Shown here in pieces: positions 22,767 through 33,725 of a DNA stretch of 64,000 nucleotides; the first letter of the stretch is position 1, and the number at the start of each line of letters is the position of its first letter. The translations under genes and the position numbers were made by a program. Where the stretch lies: the NCBI GenBank assembly GCA_001599815.1, contig BCIA01000001.1:4406934-4470933 (forward strand). The letters run 5' to 3'. Origin of the DNA: Furcasterigmium furcatum (Eukaryota; Ascomycota; Sordariomycetes; Glomerellales; Plectosphaerellaceae). The notes beneath the pieces are model-generated. The model saw only the letters and a list, made by a program, of their open reading frames with translations. It did not search any database and had not been told where the DNA came from.

Positions 22767-24425
22767 ATGTCACGAAAACCCTCAATCCGAGATCTGGCTC
22801 CGGAGCTCGTCATCATGACCTTGGAATTCATGGTACAGGACGGCGACGTCAATACCAACTTCCGGCAACTTTTGGATTGTCGGTTCGTTTCCAAGATGTT
22901 CTCGATCCAGGCCATGTATGTGCTGCGCCTCTACGAGCTCGACAACAACCAGCCACGCATGCTCATGCACGGCATCGGTACTGGCAACCTGGAAATGGTC
23001 AAGGAAACCTGCAGTCGAGGCTGGGCGTCGCGCCTAAACCAACCCGTGGCACTCCGCCAGTCAGACTACATGGTGATAGTCTGTACGCCACTGGTTGTCG
23101 CCGCCGGTTTCGGTCACCTCCAAATCATCCAGGTTCTTCTGGAGAACTCTGCTGCTCTTGATCCCCCCAGGCCAAACACCCAGAGTGTCTTCTCGCAATT
23201 AATTTGTTGGCCTGAGAGGCCGCCGCTCCTACAATATACCGTATTGAGGCGCTCATGGACCCCAATCCGCCTAAGCCAAGCCTCAGACAGGTTAGGTTCG
23301 GTCGGCGCAGCTCTTGTGGAGGGCCATGAACAGGCCGCGCTTCTCTTACTGAAGAGTGGCCCCTTCGACATCAGTTCAGCCCTGACACATATCTTGAGCG
23401 TCAACGCGCCGGAGGCCCTCAGGTACGTCCTCGACAAAGATAAGCACTCCGGGTTGCCTCGGATCGAATATTTTGAACTTGTAGACTGGAGACATGTCTC
23501 GAGGGAGAATGTCAAGTCGCTCCTCGCTGCTGGCGCCGACCCCCGAGCGTTGATCACAAGCTCTGACCTGAGCATGTTCGAAGTGGCGATGGAACGCCAA
23601 AACTCTGAAGCCGCAGGCGTCCTGTTTAAGACTGGCCATTTCCATCGCGAAGCACAGGATATTTTGGCCGCAATTGCAGGTCCGAAATACCCTAGGAGCC
23701 AGCTTACACCGATCGAGGCCTTGACGCTGCTGATCGAGGCCGGCGTCCCCCTCAACGTCACGGACAGCCATCATCAGACGGCCCTCCTTCGGCACTGCTT
23801 CGGGCATCGCAACGATCCGTCCACCAGCGGCTACGCTGTTACGAGAAACCTCTGCTTCGCTCGGAAGCTCCTAGAGAACGGGGCGAATCTCGCAACGCCG
23901 CGCGGAGGGGGCCGCCTGGCCCCATCCACGAACCTGTATTTGTACGGACTTTTGTCGCCATTCCTTCAGTCCCGGTCCTGTCCCGGCGATCATGTCTTGC
24001 AGAAGCCGGCGTCGACAACGTCATATGACCGTGCGGGCCATTGCACCCCCTTCTGGTTCTATGCCCTCCGCCGCTGCATGTTTCCCCTGTGCAGGCTCGC
24101 TCGGAAGCATGGCGCGAAAGTGCCCCAGACGGATGCGGAGCTGGCACACGTCCTGCTCATGGCGCTCCGGACAAAGTCAAGTCCCTACACGGTCGACTTT
24201 GGAGAATGTGACCTCTGGGACTTTGCGCAAGAGGAATTTCAAGACCCCGACACATTTGAAACGGACATCCTCGAACATATCATGGAACTCGCGCCCGAGA
24301 CGTCGTTCCTTTGGTCGCCAGAAAGGGCTCTTCCGTGGATGAAGAAGGCTGGATTTCACAAGCTCGCTGAGAAGTATGAGATGGAAGCGGTCCAGAAACC
24401 GCGTCTCTTCTCGCGCTCTGAATAG
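22767..24425 (+). CDS. F-box-like / ankyrin-repeat-like protein
   Basis: Single exon, 552 residues from ATG 22767; the frame is open further upstream only from a TTG. Residues about 8-45 (IRDLAPELVIMTLEFM...LLDCRFVSKMF) have the spacing of an F-box-like motif. From about residue 75 there are degenerate helix-turn-helix units such as TPLVVAAGFGHLQIIQVLLENSA, VKSLLAAGADPRALI, and TPIEALTLLIEAGVPLNVTDSHHQTAL, which resemble ankyrin repeats. Such fungal proteins are presumed SCF adaptors or scaffold proteins, but no partner can be named. No signal peptide or membrane segment. The repeats are eroded, so automated searches may call only a few. Confidence 0.8.
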   Translation: MSRKPSIRDLAPELVIMTLEFMVQDGDVNTNFRQLLDCRFVSKMFSIQAMYVLRLYELDNNQPRMLMHGIGTGNLEMVKETCSRGWASRLNQPVALRQSDYMVIVCTPLVVAAGFGHLQIIQVLLENSAALDPPRPNTQSVFSQLICWPERPPLLQYTVLRRSWTPIRLSQASDRLGSVGAALVEGHEQAALLLLKSGPFDISSALTHILSVNAPEALRYVLDKDKHSGLPRIEYFELVDWRHVSRENVKSLLAAGADPRALITSSDLSMFEVAMERQNSEAAGVLFKTGHFHREAQDILAAIAGPKYPRSQLTPIEALTLLIEAGVPLNVTDSHHQTALLRHCFGHRNDPSTSGYAVTRNLCFARKLLENGANLATPRGGGRLAPSTNLYLYGLLSPFLQSRSCPGDHVLQKPASTTSYDRAGHCTPFWFYALRRCMFPLCRLARKHGAKVPQTDAELAHVLLMALRTKSSPYTVDFGECDLWDFAQEEFQDPDTFETDILEHIMELAPETSFLWSPERALPWMKKAGFHKLAEKYEMEAVQKPRLFSRSE

Positions 24426-24663
24426 GATTCTTGACTGGACTCGGAGGAGGCAAGGGGGTGAGGTTGTAAATGTTCATCAAAGTTTCCGCCGTGTTAGCAA
24501 CATATTGTTTTGCCATCTGTTTGTTTTTACACTATAAACTGTATTTTTAATAGGATAGAAACAGCAATTCTAATTCGTGACGAGATTCATCTCTTCAGCC
24601 AGACGCTACTACGCGCGTTCGCTTTTGCCAACCGATCTGCCCGGTCCCTATTTTCCTCACGCT

Positions 24664-26276
24664 TTAAACATCCTCCACGTCCTTCTTCTTATCGAAACCC
24701 ATGGCCTTGTTCATAATCTCGTCAGGATCGCCAGCGCTCGCGTCCAGCACCTTGAAATTTCCGTTCTCGTCCTTCTCGCCCGTGCGGTACCCGGCGTGCG
24801 AGCCGAACACCCACCACGTGTACGCGGTCATCATGGCCGCGACGATGAGGAACGCGAAGATGGTCCAGTTGCCCATGGCGTACATCGGCCCCGTGCTGCT
24901 CGGGAACAGGAACGGCGCGGTGATGCCGCCGCAGTTGGCGATGGCGATCATGCCGCCCGTCGCCAGGGCCGTGGCGGTAGATCCCGAGACTGTCGCGGTA
25001 CGGTGAGCGACGAACGGCAGCACGGCCGCGTTGGTGCAGGCGATGATGCAGACGGCGAAGTAGCGCACGCCCCAGTTCCCGACGACGGCGAGGAGAAGGT
25101 AGCCCGTTCCCACGAAGACCAGGGCACCGATGATGTGGCGCGAACGCTCCTTCGTGAAGTCGCTGTGCAGGCAGTTTCCGACGATGACGATCATGGCCAC
25201 GACGTTCGGCGGCACGGTGAGGAGCTGAGCCTCGTAGCCCGTGAAGCCCAGAGATGCCACGATGGTCGGGGCGAAGTAGCCGAAGGCGTTGAGGGAGTTG
25301 GTCATGAGGAAGTACTGGACGGCGTAGAGCCAGAACATGGGGCTCAGCAAGGTCTCCTTGGCCACCTTCGCGTCCCAGTGCTTGTCGTTCATGCTGGGGG
25401 CGTACGGTCCGAGGCGCTTGACGGAGAACGCGCGCTCCTCAGGGGTCAGCCACCCCGCGGTCTGTGGGTAGTTGGGGAGGTAGAACCAGACGGCGATACC
25501 GACGAGGACGGACGGGATGCCCTCGAGGATGAAGAGCCACTGCCAGCCGGTGAGGCCGCCCTTTTGGTTCAAGAAGCTGATGCCCGTGGCCAGGATGCCG
25601 GAGAAGGCTCCAGCTACGGCGGTGCTCGACGCGAAGATGGCCATGCGAGTCGCACGCTCCTCGGGCTTATACCAGAAACAGAGGTACATCATAATACCGG
25701 GGAAGAAACCTGCCTCTGCAAGTCCGAGGAAGATTCTGACCGCAAGGAGGCCGCCGTAAGTTGAGACGGCAGCGGTGCAGATGGTGATGATACCCCACGA
25801 TACCATGATGCGGGAAAGGAAGCGGGACGGAGAGAAGTACTTGAGAAGCAAGTTGCTAGGGAACTCGGCAAGGACGTAAGGCACGAAGAATCTACGCAAA
25901 TTGCGGTCAGAACACGGTCAGGATGAGGATGGTGATGGTGGTGAGTGTTACACAGCGACGGCAACGTTGTAGCGCTGACCCGTGAGGTCGAGCTGCTCGA
26001 CGATGTTATCCTCGGGCGTATCGTTGTTGAGGGTCCTCGCATTGCCCAGGTTGACTCTGTCAAGGTAATCTACCGAGAATTAGCACAATCTAGGCCGTAG
26101 ACATGCTTCATGGGAGACTCACTCAGGAGGTAGCAGACACAGATCCACGGAAGGATTCTGAGATCCTGCTTGCGGACGATGCGGCGCTCCATCTCTTTGT
26201 CGGCCAAATCAACGGTCTCCAAGCCAGGCACGTCCAAAGACGGCGGAGCTTGGAACCAGGCTTTCCAGTCAACCAT
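24664..26276 (-). CDS. MFS permease of the Dal5/allantoate family
   Basis: Three exons (26276-26123, 26069-25952, 25891-24664) encode 499 residues. The junctions restore CYLLNYLDRVNLGNARTLNND and VAVAVFFVPYVLAEFPSNLLLK, both strongly typical of the anion:cation symporter (ACS) family. Other family marks are RIFLGLAEAGFFPGIMMYLCFWY and WRWLFILEGIPS-like WQWLFILEGIPSVLVG. Twelve membrane segments are expected, with the protein in the plasma membrane. Members import allantoate, nicotinate, pantothenate, biotin or similar organic anions by proton symport; the substrate here cannot be fixed. It ends 238 bp from the F-box gene, with convergent 3' ends. Confidence 0.93.
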
Positions 26277-27876
26277 GGTGGGTGGTGTTGTGGGTGAGGC
26301 GTTCGGTGGGGAGGGACACTTCTGAGGAGCGATGACGATGACAACATTCGCAACCCGAGACGGGAGACTCCAATGCCTTTTAAACAAGTGCCAGTCCGTC
26401 TCTGGTGTCGCGCGATCTTTCACGGCAACCTCTCGGCATCTCTCCCCCAGGCTGCCTTATCTTCCAGCTGCATTGTCATGTACAACAGTGATCGCAACCC
26501 AGAAAGCCACCCGACGCCCGTCGACCGGTCACGCCGTTCCAATGAGGGAATCAGTTCTCCCCGCCATGTCGCCGCCGGCGACCCTATGCGGTGGGCCGGT
26601 CAACGGCGGAGGGGTCGAGGGATACGCGAGGACGGCACTTTTTAGGTAGGGGATCAAGTCAAGTCTTCACAGACGGGCTCTGGTTGGTTCGTTGCCCTCG
26701 TGTGGCAGAGATAAGCATGGTGATCGGGGACCGATCCGGCGCCACCCCGTGGGCCGGGCGTTGTCGCGGGGGCAAGATGCCCTGCGCCGCCGGCTCGTGT
26801 TGGACGCATCTGACTGGATGGGCTTGCAGGAACCGAATGAGAGTTCTCCGAGGGACCAGCCCGCAGCCAAGATCAGGCGATAGAGCGAGTCATGGACCCA
26901 GATATGCGGTTGACGTCCGTTGGTGGACGCGGGGAGACGAACACCACGAAATTATTCAAGGGTGGAGTCGAGATGGACGGGAAAGGGGCCCGAGACGGCC
27001 AAGTGCCGGGACGATGCCCGACTAGCTGTCTCGAGTGGGATCATCACCTGGGCGCGATACCGCTCTAGGCCGCCCTCGGGACGGCCACGTTGGCCAGCAT
27101 CCTTCAGATCGAGCCTGAGGAAATTGAGATGGCTGCTCTCTTGGCTTGAGAAAATCGAGATGACGTCTCTTTTGGATTGAGAAAATGGAGATGGCATCTG
27201 GTTGAACCAGAGCCGAATTGACTTTGAGTCGCCCTGAGAGTACCCATCTGGACGGGAATAAATCTGGACCGCGATACCACTCTAGTATCTGGAATGGTGG
27301 CTGGGCAGGGTCCATCCGAGGTGGAACTCCGAAGATCGGCCTATTGACGGTGCAGCGATGACAGGAGTTTGAAATAAGAATAAGACCATGGAACGTTGTA
27401 TCAAGAGACTCTTGGCTCCCGGCATGGATACCAAAGACCCTGATAAGAGTGTGGGCTGAGAGCGTCTTAAAGCATCAAGGTGCCGTCTTGACACCACCTC
27501 ACGATCCAGGGCTCTCGTCTGTTCGAAAAAAGTCCATTCAGCAGCGAGCCTATGGCTCTCTGGCAAAATCAATGCGAGTCGATCTAAAGGTATCTCAAGC
27601 AACGAAGCATGCAACGCCCCGGTTGATGCTGGTCGAAAGCCGACCGAAAGCTAGTAATGGTAGAACATAGGAAAAAGCGTCAATCACCATCCATGCGGAA
27701 CAGGAGCGGCTGCCGGGAAGCATGTGCCCAGCAGGACGAGCGGCATCAAATGCCCTCGCCATTTACCTGATCTCCGTCGCAAACCCCGGGTCCCAATGCA
27801 ATATTCATGCCCAAGTCATGCCGTCCATTATCATTAGTCTCAACACGCTCGTCAGTTTCTTCGCTCATTTCTCGTC
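26277..27876. other. Long intergenic region
   Basis: Promoter side of the Dal5-type permease and 3' side of the glycosyltransferase. No gene is recognised. A 31-bp imperfect tandem repeat (27117-27209) is the only ordered structure seen, together with two similar phrases around GCGATACC-CTCTAG at about 27055 and 27271. Confidence 0.5.
27117..27209 (+). repeat. 31-bp imperfect tandem repeat, 3 copies
   Basis: Units at 27117-27147, 27148-27178 and 27179-27209 begin gag(g/a)aaat-gagatg and continue with a CTCTTGG-like half. The first two are most alike and the third diverges at its end. Confidence 0.8.
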
Positions 27877-29481
27877 TCATGCCTTCACCGCGACGGGGCC
27901 GGGAGCCCCCCGCCAGAAGCGCCCCTTAACGTAGAGCGCCAGCTCCGTGAAGGCCAGGTACAGCCCCGTGAAGAGCCAGAAGGTCATGACCACGCCCAGG
28001 CCGCCGGCGAGCCTCGCGTCCACGATGCGCGAGGTGATGACCTCCCGCGCGGCGTCGTTCATCAGCACCCAGCCGTACACCGGCGCCAGTTGGCTCGCGC
28101 TCGTGTACAGCGGGGCGTGCCGCGCAGGGGCGATCTGCGCCAGCTCCCGCTCCCTCGCGGCGATTGTGTCGGCCATGCGCCACGCGACCTGGTTGTTGAT
28201 CTTGTCCCACGTCGCCTGCGTCGCCATCTCCCGCGCCTGCGTGGCCATGGCGTCGCGCTTCACCCTGTCGGCCGCGAGGGCCATGACGCGGCCGACGAAG
28301 GCGTCCATGTCCTCGGGGGGCACGAGGTGCCCGCACCGCCCCTCCTCGATGATGTCGCTGGGGCCGCCCTCGTCGCGCGCGACGACGGGGACGCCGCTCG
28401 CCATGCTCTCGAGGACGACGAGGCCGAAGGTCTCGGTCACGGAGCAGTGCAGGAAGATGTCGCCGGACGCGTACGCGGCCGCGAGGTCCTCGCCGGTTTT
28501 GAACCCGGCGAAGATGACCTTGCCCTGCTCGCGCAGCGGGTCGAAGATCTCGTGGACCTCCCTCTCGACGTCGGCGTTGCGGTTGCCGCCGACGACGTAG
28601 AGCTTGAAGTTGAGGCCGCGGGCGTCGAGCTCCTTGACGGCCTTGGCCATGAAGTCGAAGCCCTTCTCGCCGGCCACGCGGGAGACGCAGATGAGGATGA
28701 TCTCGCCGTTGGGGGCGATCTGGCGGCGCAGCTTCTCGGAGCGCTTCTCGGGTCGGAAGAGGTCCGTGTTGACGCCGCGGCGGAGGACCTCCATCTTGGA
28801 GACCTGAACACCCTGGGCCTCGAGGTATCGGTGGACGAAGCGGGAGGGGTAGAAGATGGTCTTGACGCTCTCGTGGCGGAAGAGGTAGCTCTGGACCATG
28901 GCGAACGCGAAGACGGCGATGGAACTGAAGGGGTGCGGGAAGAGGATGGCGCAGTACCCCGCCAGGTCGGTCTGGAAGTTGCAGATGATCGGCACGCGCT
29001 TCTCCGGGGGCTGCTGGCGGACCTGGAGCATCACCTGGAAGCCGAGGGAAGCCGGTGATGCGAGGTAGATGAGGTCTGGCGGGCTGTCGACGCCGAATGT
29101 GCGCGCGAAGAGAGCCGACACCCGCACGGGGTAGACCACTGAGAGCTCGGGGTTGAAGGGCAGGGGGTAGCCGTGGAGGCGCACCTCGACGAGACTATCT
29201 TCCGGCTTGTCTACGCTGCTCTTCGGTACTGCTGAGGCGGCGAACGTGTTGTGTTTTGTGTGGTTGAACGGCGCGACGACGGCGACGAGTGCACCCTGAG
29301 CGCGCAGGTGGTCTACGAGCATCAGGGTCGTCCGGCTCACACCGTTGACGGGGCCAAACGACTCCGTGCATAGCAGGATGCGCTTGCCACGAAGAGAGCT
29401 CGGGAAAGACGAGTAATCGTGGCTGGAGTATGAGGGCGTCGACCCCTGGTGGCGGGGCAACAAAAGTTGTGTTGTCTCCAT
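27877..29481 (-). CDS. GT4-family glycosyltransferase (GT-B fold)
   Basis: Single exon of 534 residues from ATG 29481. The N-terminal Rossmann half starts with RILLCTESFGPVNGVSRTTLMLVDHLR (about 34-60). The C-terminal half has VSRVAGEKGFDFMAKAV (267-283), KLYVVGG, VIFAGFKTGEDLAAAYASGDIFLHCS and the nucleotide-sugar motif E-x7-E at Glu350 and Glu358 (ETFGLVVLE). It ends with a hydrophobic stretch at about 497-520 that may anchor it to a membrane. The family transfers a sugar, often mannose from GDP-mannose or a sulfoquinovosyl/glucosyl group to lipids, with retention. The nearest type I recognise is the MgtA/SQD2-like lipid glycosyltransferase; the donor and acceptor are not determined. It has a long, CT-rich 5' region. 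Confidence 0.9.
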   Translation of the reverse strand: METTQLLLPRHQGSTPSYSSHDYSSFPSSLRGKRILLCTESFGPVNGVSRTTLMLVDHLRAQGALVAVVAPFNHTKHNTFAASAVPKSSVDKPEDSLVEVRLHGYPLPFNPELSVVYPVRVSALFARTFGVDSPPDLIYLASPASLGFQVMLQVRQQPPEKRVPIICNFQTDLAGYCAILFPHPFSSIAVFAFAMVQSYLFRHESVKTIFYPSRFVHRYLEAQGVQVSKMEVLRRGVNTDLFRPEKRSEKLRRQIAPNGEIILICVSRVAGEKGFDFMAKAVKELDARGLNFKLYVVGGNRNADVEREVHEIFDPLREQGKVIFAGFKTGEDLAAAYASGDIFLHCSVTETFGLVVLESMASGVPVVARDEGGPSDIIEEGRCGHLVPPEDMDAFVGRVMALAADRVKRDAMATQAREMATQATWDKINNQVAWRMADTIAARERELAQIAPARHAPLYTSASQLAPVYGWVLMNDAAREVITSRIVDARLAGGLGVVMTFWLFTGLYLAFTELALYVKGRFWRGAPGPVAVKA

Positions 29482-32400
29482 TGGAGGTGTTGTGAGGGTA
29501 TGCTGCTCGGTCGATCTCCGAGAGTGAATGCAGCACCACAGGAAGGTCGATCGGGCGGACTTGGGGTCGCCGACGCGCTCGCTATGCGACCAGGTTGAGA
29601 TTCACTGTTCGCCGAGAGTGGGATGATGCTTGTCAGCGGCCGCGTTGTGTTAACTCGAGGGCTCACGTTGTTGCGAGTTGAATAGCGTCGTTTCCCTGGG
29701 TATACCGATTGCCATGTTGAGGGAGGAGAGGAAAGGAGGAAGCTCAGGTGGTGGTGGGCAGAGGTCGGAGGCGAGGGCCCAGGGCGAAGATATCGATCGA
29801 GAACGAGGGGCACAAGTGACATGCATTTGGACGGTCGTGACCATGCCGCATGGGAACGGGAACCCTTTGGGACCGTGGGATGCGAAGCAAGGGACCGTTG
29901 AACGACCTGGAGGATGGCGGGGTGGTATGCACATCGTCGAGTACTCGGCCGGTACTGGTCGGTCGAAGACCAAGTATACGTACCTGAGCGTGAACCCTGC
30001 TCGAGAAAGCTTGACATTGCAGACATCGTGCTGCAACGGGAGGACCTGAAAGGGGTCCAGGGCATCGAGGGGGCGGGGCATCGGCACTCGTGGCGTCCTG
30101 TTGGCTGCGAATCAGTCGACCACATGGGTTCAGCTACAGGGCCTGCAAGGGTCTGCCGCCGTGTCACTGGGTTTCTGTGAAAGGTTGTTCGGGAGCTTAG
30201 CGCGCGATGAGTGAGATCAGGCCGATGGTGCTGCTCTGTTGGTCGGGGAGTCTATCTGCGTGACATGACATCCTCGGTGCGATGGTTGCGCACTGCGACT
30301 GCGAAATGCCAGCGCCCTCGCGAGGGTGTGGTGGCGTGTTTTTGCCTTGCTGAAAACTTGGTGATGGCTTCAACCTGGGAATCCAAGCCCTCCTCTCTTC
30401 GCCGAGCTGTTTGGCGATTTCCAGCAATCGTGGGCTGCTGCGCCTCTTTTCGGGCGAATCTCACCCCCTGGTGGCCATACAGTATCCATTGATATCTCCA
30501 TTGCGAGGCAATTGTGCCGGCGACACTGTGGTCCAGCGAGTCTGCGGGATGCGGTGTGCCGTCGACGAGGAAAATCCGGATCTGCGAACTTTCCCATTGT
30601 CCACCGTTCGAGTCTGAATCGCAAACGGACACGGCTTTGGAGATGCCCTCTGCGGAGTCTGCAGCACGTTTCCCAGTCGCAGGCGTCTCTTCCTCCTTGG
30701 CAGGGTCGCCCAAAGAGTCAGGACACATCTGGGGTCGTCGGTGATGAGCCAATCAGGAGACGGTTCGGCAGCACACTGTCGGCTTCGTGGTTCGCAGCTC
30801 TCGGCCGATTCTGAAGGAGCCACAGCTATTGTCTCTGGCGGCCTTGCAGGTCAGAGCCCTTGAGCCCTCTGGGAAGGTCATCGGATTGTCTTGGAACCGG
30901 CGCATGACCGAAAGAGATCCGCTTTAGGATTTGATTTTCTCCATTTCGTCGAGGAACGGTTCATCGGAATGATTGCCGTTCGTCCACTGATGAACATCGA
31001 AGGCATCGCGAATGGCCCAAGCTCGTGGCCCTGCCGATTGGCTGCCGGCGCACCTCGAAGTGCCGGACATCTGCGCCAAGGTCAGGTCGTCCAAGTTGGA
31101 AATGGCAAATCAAGTAACAAGATCGTGGGGTGTCTTGGTGGGACGATTGAGGTGGCGGTTGGGGCGGGTTGTGGTGAGATGGCGTTGACCGTGGCCAAAG
31201 CTGGTGCTGCCAAAGTCCTGGGAAGACGGGAGCCCGGAGCGCGTGAGATAAGTTCGCTGACTCAGGCGGAGTGGTGGCTGACAAGCGGAGCGCTCAGGGG
31301 CTCTCGCTCCGGAACAACAGCCATCCGGCACATTGAGTTCAGGCCTCCTCAGTGGACGCTCACTGCAAGAACTCTCCCAGCCTAAGTAAACTCCCGGGCC
31401 TTCCAGGTTCAATCCAAGCCTTCATCTTCTCGATGCATGAACGTGATCTTCTCCCGATCACCACTGCTCCTTGAGCTTGTCGCGTTTATCCCGATGCACC
31501 GTACCATGGGACAATGACAAGCTAGTAGCACCTCGAAGGTTTTATCGGCATCAGATCTCCGAGGGGCAAGCTCACATCTTCTCATGCTGTGCCGACAGCC
31601 GGCGATGGAGGCACGTCGAGAGACGCGTCGACTCCCACGCCTCGAGGCATTTTGAAAGGCACGGACGTCAGCCCCCTCATTCTCGCCGAGTCACCCGGCT
31701 TACTTGCACACCAACAAGCCATTGCTGGCCTTGGTGCTTCATGCGCTATCTCTCACCTGGCGATGGCTTCATCGACACGGCGGCCTGGGCTCATTTGGGC
31801 CGTGCCTCATCCGACGGGGACCACGGCACCCTCGCTCGATGGGCTCTTCTCCGTGCTCGAATCGAAATGTCCTCACGCGATTGGAGAACCAGAGCTCTGT
31901 GGCCGTGTTTCAAGACCGGATCCCGTATCCACGTCCGGTCTCACCACTCAATGGCGGCGCAACCCCCTCCAAGGGGCTCTGACACGCCAAGGGCCGTGAT
32001 CTTCAAGATCCCTCCCCCACAGCCCCTGTCCGAGGCCCCGGGGCAGACGCTCAAGAACAGAGCGACGCCTGGATATCCGTAGCCTTATTAGCCGCGTCTC
32101 TGAGATCTGCTCATACGACTCCCGTCTCTTTTATCCTCTGTCGATCGTGCGAGGGTTCGCATTGCTGCTGTCCGTCAAGCATCGCAGACTCGCTCAATCC
32201 CACTTACACGCGCTCAGTTGCTATCTCCATCCACCTCACATCGTCAGGCCTCGCTGGACCTCGACGTTTCAGGCGAACAGAACAGGACCCCAGAGGAGAC
32301 CAATCCGTCCGTTCTCGTGCAATCCCCGCCGGCTGAGCCCAGCTCGTCTGATCCTTTCCGCTTCCAATTTTGGACCTTGAGCGGAAACCTCGATCTTTCG

Positions 32401-32577
32401 TTGCGTCTTGTTTCTCTGTGCATCCTTCACTCTTCAACCATCCTTCATCACCTGCTCCCCCTCCCGCCACCGTGTGTTGCGCATGTGCCCTCTCTTCTGG
32501 CCTGACTAGGTCGATCCGACGACGCACGACTCACCTTCTCGAGGGCCAATAACAAACACCGAAGAACCGGAATCAAG
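29482..32577. promoter_or_regulatory. 3.1-kb divergent intergenic region
   Basis: Lies between the glycosyltransferase and the GPI-anchor-type gene, which face away from each other. Long open frames occur on both strands, but they lack ATG starts in good context, signal peptides or domain motifs and have a Ser/Arg/Pro-rich composition as in shifted frames. Most likely two long promoters with 5' leaders. Confidence 0.5.
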
Positions 32578-33725
32578 ATGAGAAAGGAGGCCGCATCACT
32601 CATCGCTCTGGCGGCGCTGTCGCTGGCGGAGGAGCTGACGACGAACGACGTCCCCCTCGCCTGCGCGAACATATGCGGCCCGATCGTCGAGCTCTCTGCG
32701 CTATGCGACATCGACGGATCGACTCGACAGCTGGAGCTGAAGAAGAGGAAGCTTTCTCGAAGGGAGGATATCGCCCAGGACCTGAAGGCAAAGGAAAAGA
32801 GACAGCTCTTGCCGGAGACGGTCACCATCGAGCAGCCCCGTCCCGGCGTCATCGGCCAGTTCAAGACCATCACCAATGGCATCACTCCGACTGGCGTTCC
32901 TCCGTTCAACAGGCCGCCCGTCACGCAGCCCGTAGCTGCGCCTCCAGTAGCTGCACCGCCCGTAGCCGCACCGCCCGTGCAGCAGCAGCCTGCGAGCCCG
33001 AATGGGGAGGCCGTCGGCGATGCAGCACAACCGGTCACGCAGACGTTCAACCTGAGACCAACGACAACGCCTACCTTCATCAACCCCTTGTTCCCATCCC
33101 TCGTACCGCCGCAGACGCAACCAGCACAGCCCGTGGTAGAGACACCACCGACGACTTCAACAGTACTACCGGTGGCGAGCAGCATACCCGGCGGCATAGG
33201 CAACCTCCCCGTAGGAAACGGCGGCGGGCAGGTCAGTCCGAGTCGGGGCGTCGTCGACGGTGGCGGTGGAGCAGAAGCCGGTGACGGCGACGATGCGAAC
33301 GGTAACGGCGATGTGGCCGACGACGTGGGAGACATCAAAGACGATGCCGGTCACCTGTGGCCGGGGCAGAAGCAGAAGCAGGACGAGGAGGACAGAGAGC
33401 TGCGGTGTTTCTGCAACAACGAGAGCTTCGAAGTCGAAAGGGTGGCCGCCCTCTGCGCAAGCTGCATCATGCAGGTAGGAGACGACAATACCCGTGAGTT
33501 ACCCCCTCTCTCTCTCGCGAAGAACGGGAACACTAACCTTGGTTCGCAGCGATGAAAGGCATCATGTCGCAGTGCAACTTCACAGCAGAGGAGTATGAAC
33601 CGGCAAAGGAAAGGATCGTGGCGAATGTCCAGGTCAGGTCGTCCTCAGGGGCAAACGCACCGAGGGCAGGACTGGCAATGACAACAGTGGTCTTGTGTCT
33701 AGTCGGCTTGGCGGGGATGCTGTAA
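32578..33725 (+). CDS. Secreted, probably GPI-anchored Pro/Thr-rich protein
   Basis: Two exons (32578-33493, 33550-33725) give 363 residues. The N-terminus MRKEAASLIALAALSLAEE is a short signal peptide. Then come a Cys-containing region (CANICGPIVELSALC), a dibasic-rich stretch with KKRK and KRQ, a Pro/Val/Ala linker with three PPVAA units at about 121-135, and an acidic Gly/Asp region. A distal cysteine domain follows (RCFCNNESFEV...LCASCIMQ...QCNFTAEEYE). Exon 2 closes with a Ser-Ser-Gly-Ala omega-site-like stretch and a hydrophobic tail (LAMTTVVLCLVGLAGML), the pattern of a GPI-anchor signal. It should reach the cell surface or wall. I do not know a function; the Cys pattern recurs in fungal extracellular matrix proteins of unknown role. 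Confidence 0.85.

Noticed and set aside
24577..25764. 395-codon plus-strand open frame
   Set aside because: Antisense of the Dal5-type permease; begins with a non-ATG codon and shows no domain.
29337..30167. 276-residue minus-strand frame overlapping the glycosyltransferase start
   Set aside because: Out of frame with the glycosyltransferase and Ser/Pro/Arg-rich; consistent with its CT-rich leader.
31471..32082. 203-residue plus-strand frame
   Set aside because: Non-ATG start, His/Arg/Ser-rich shadow-like composition and no domain; better read as promoter/leader.
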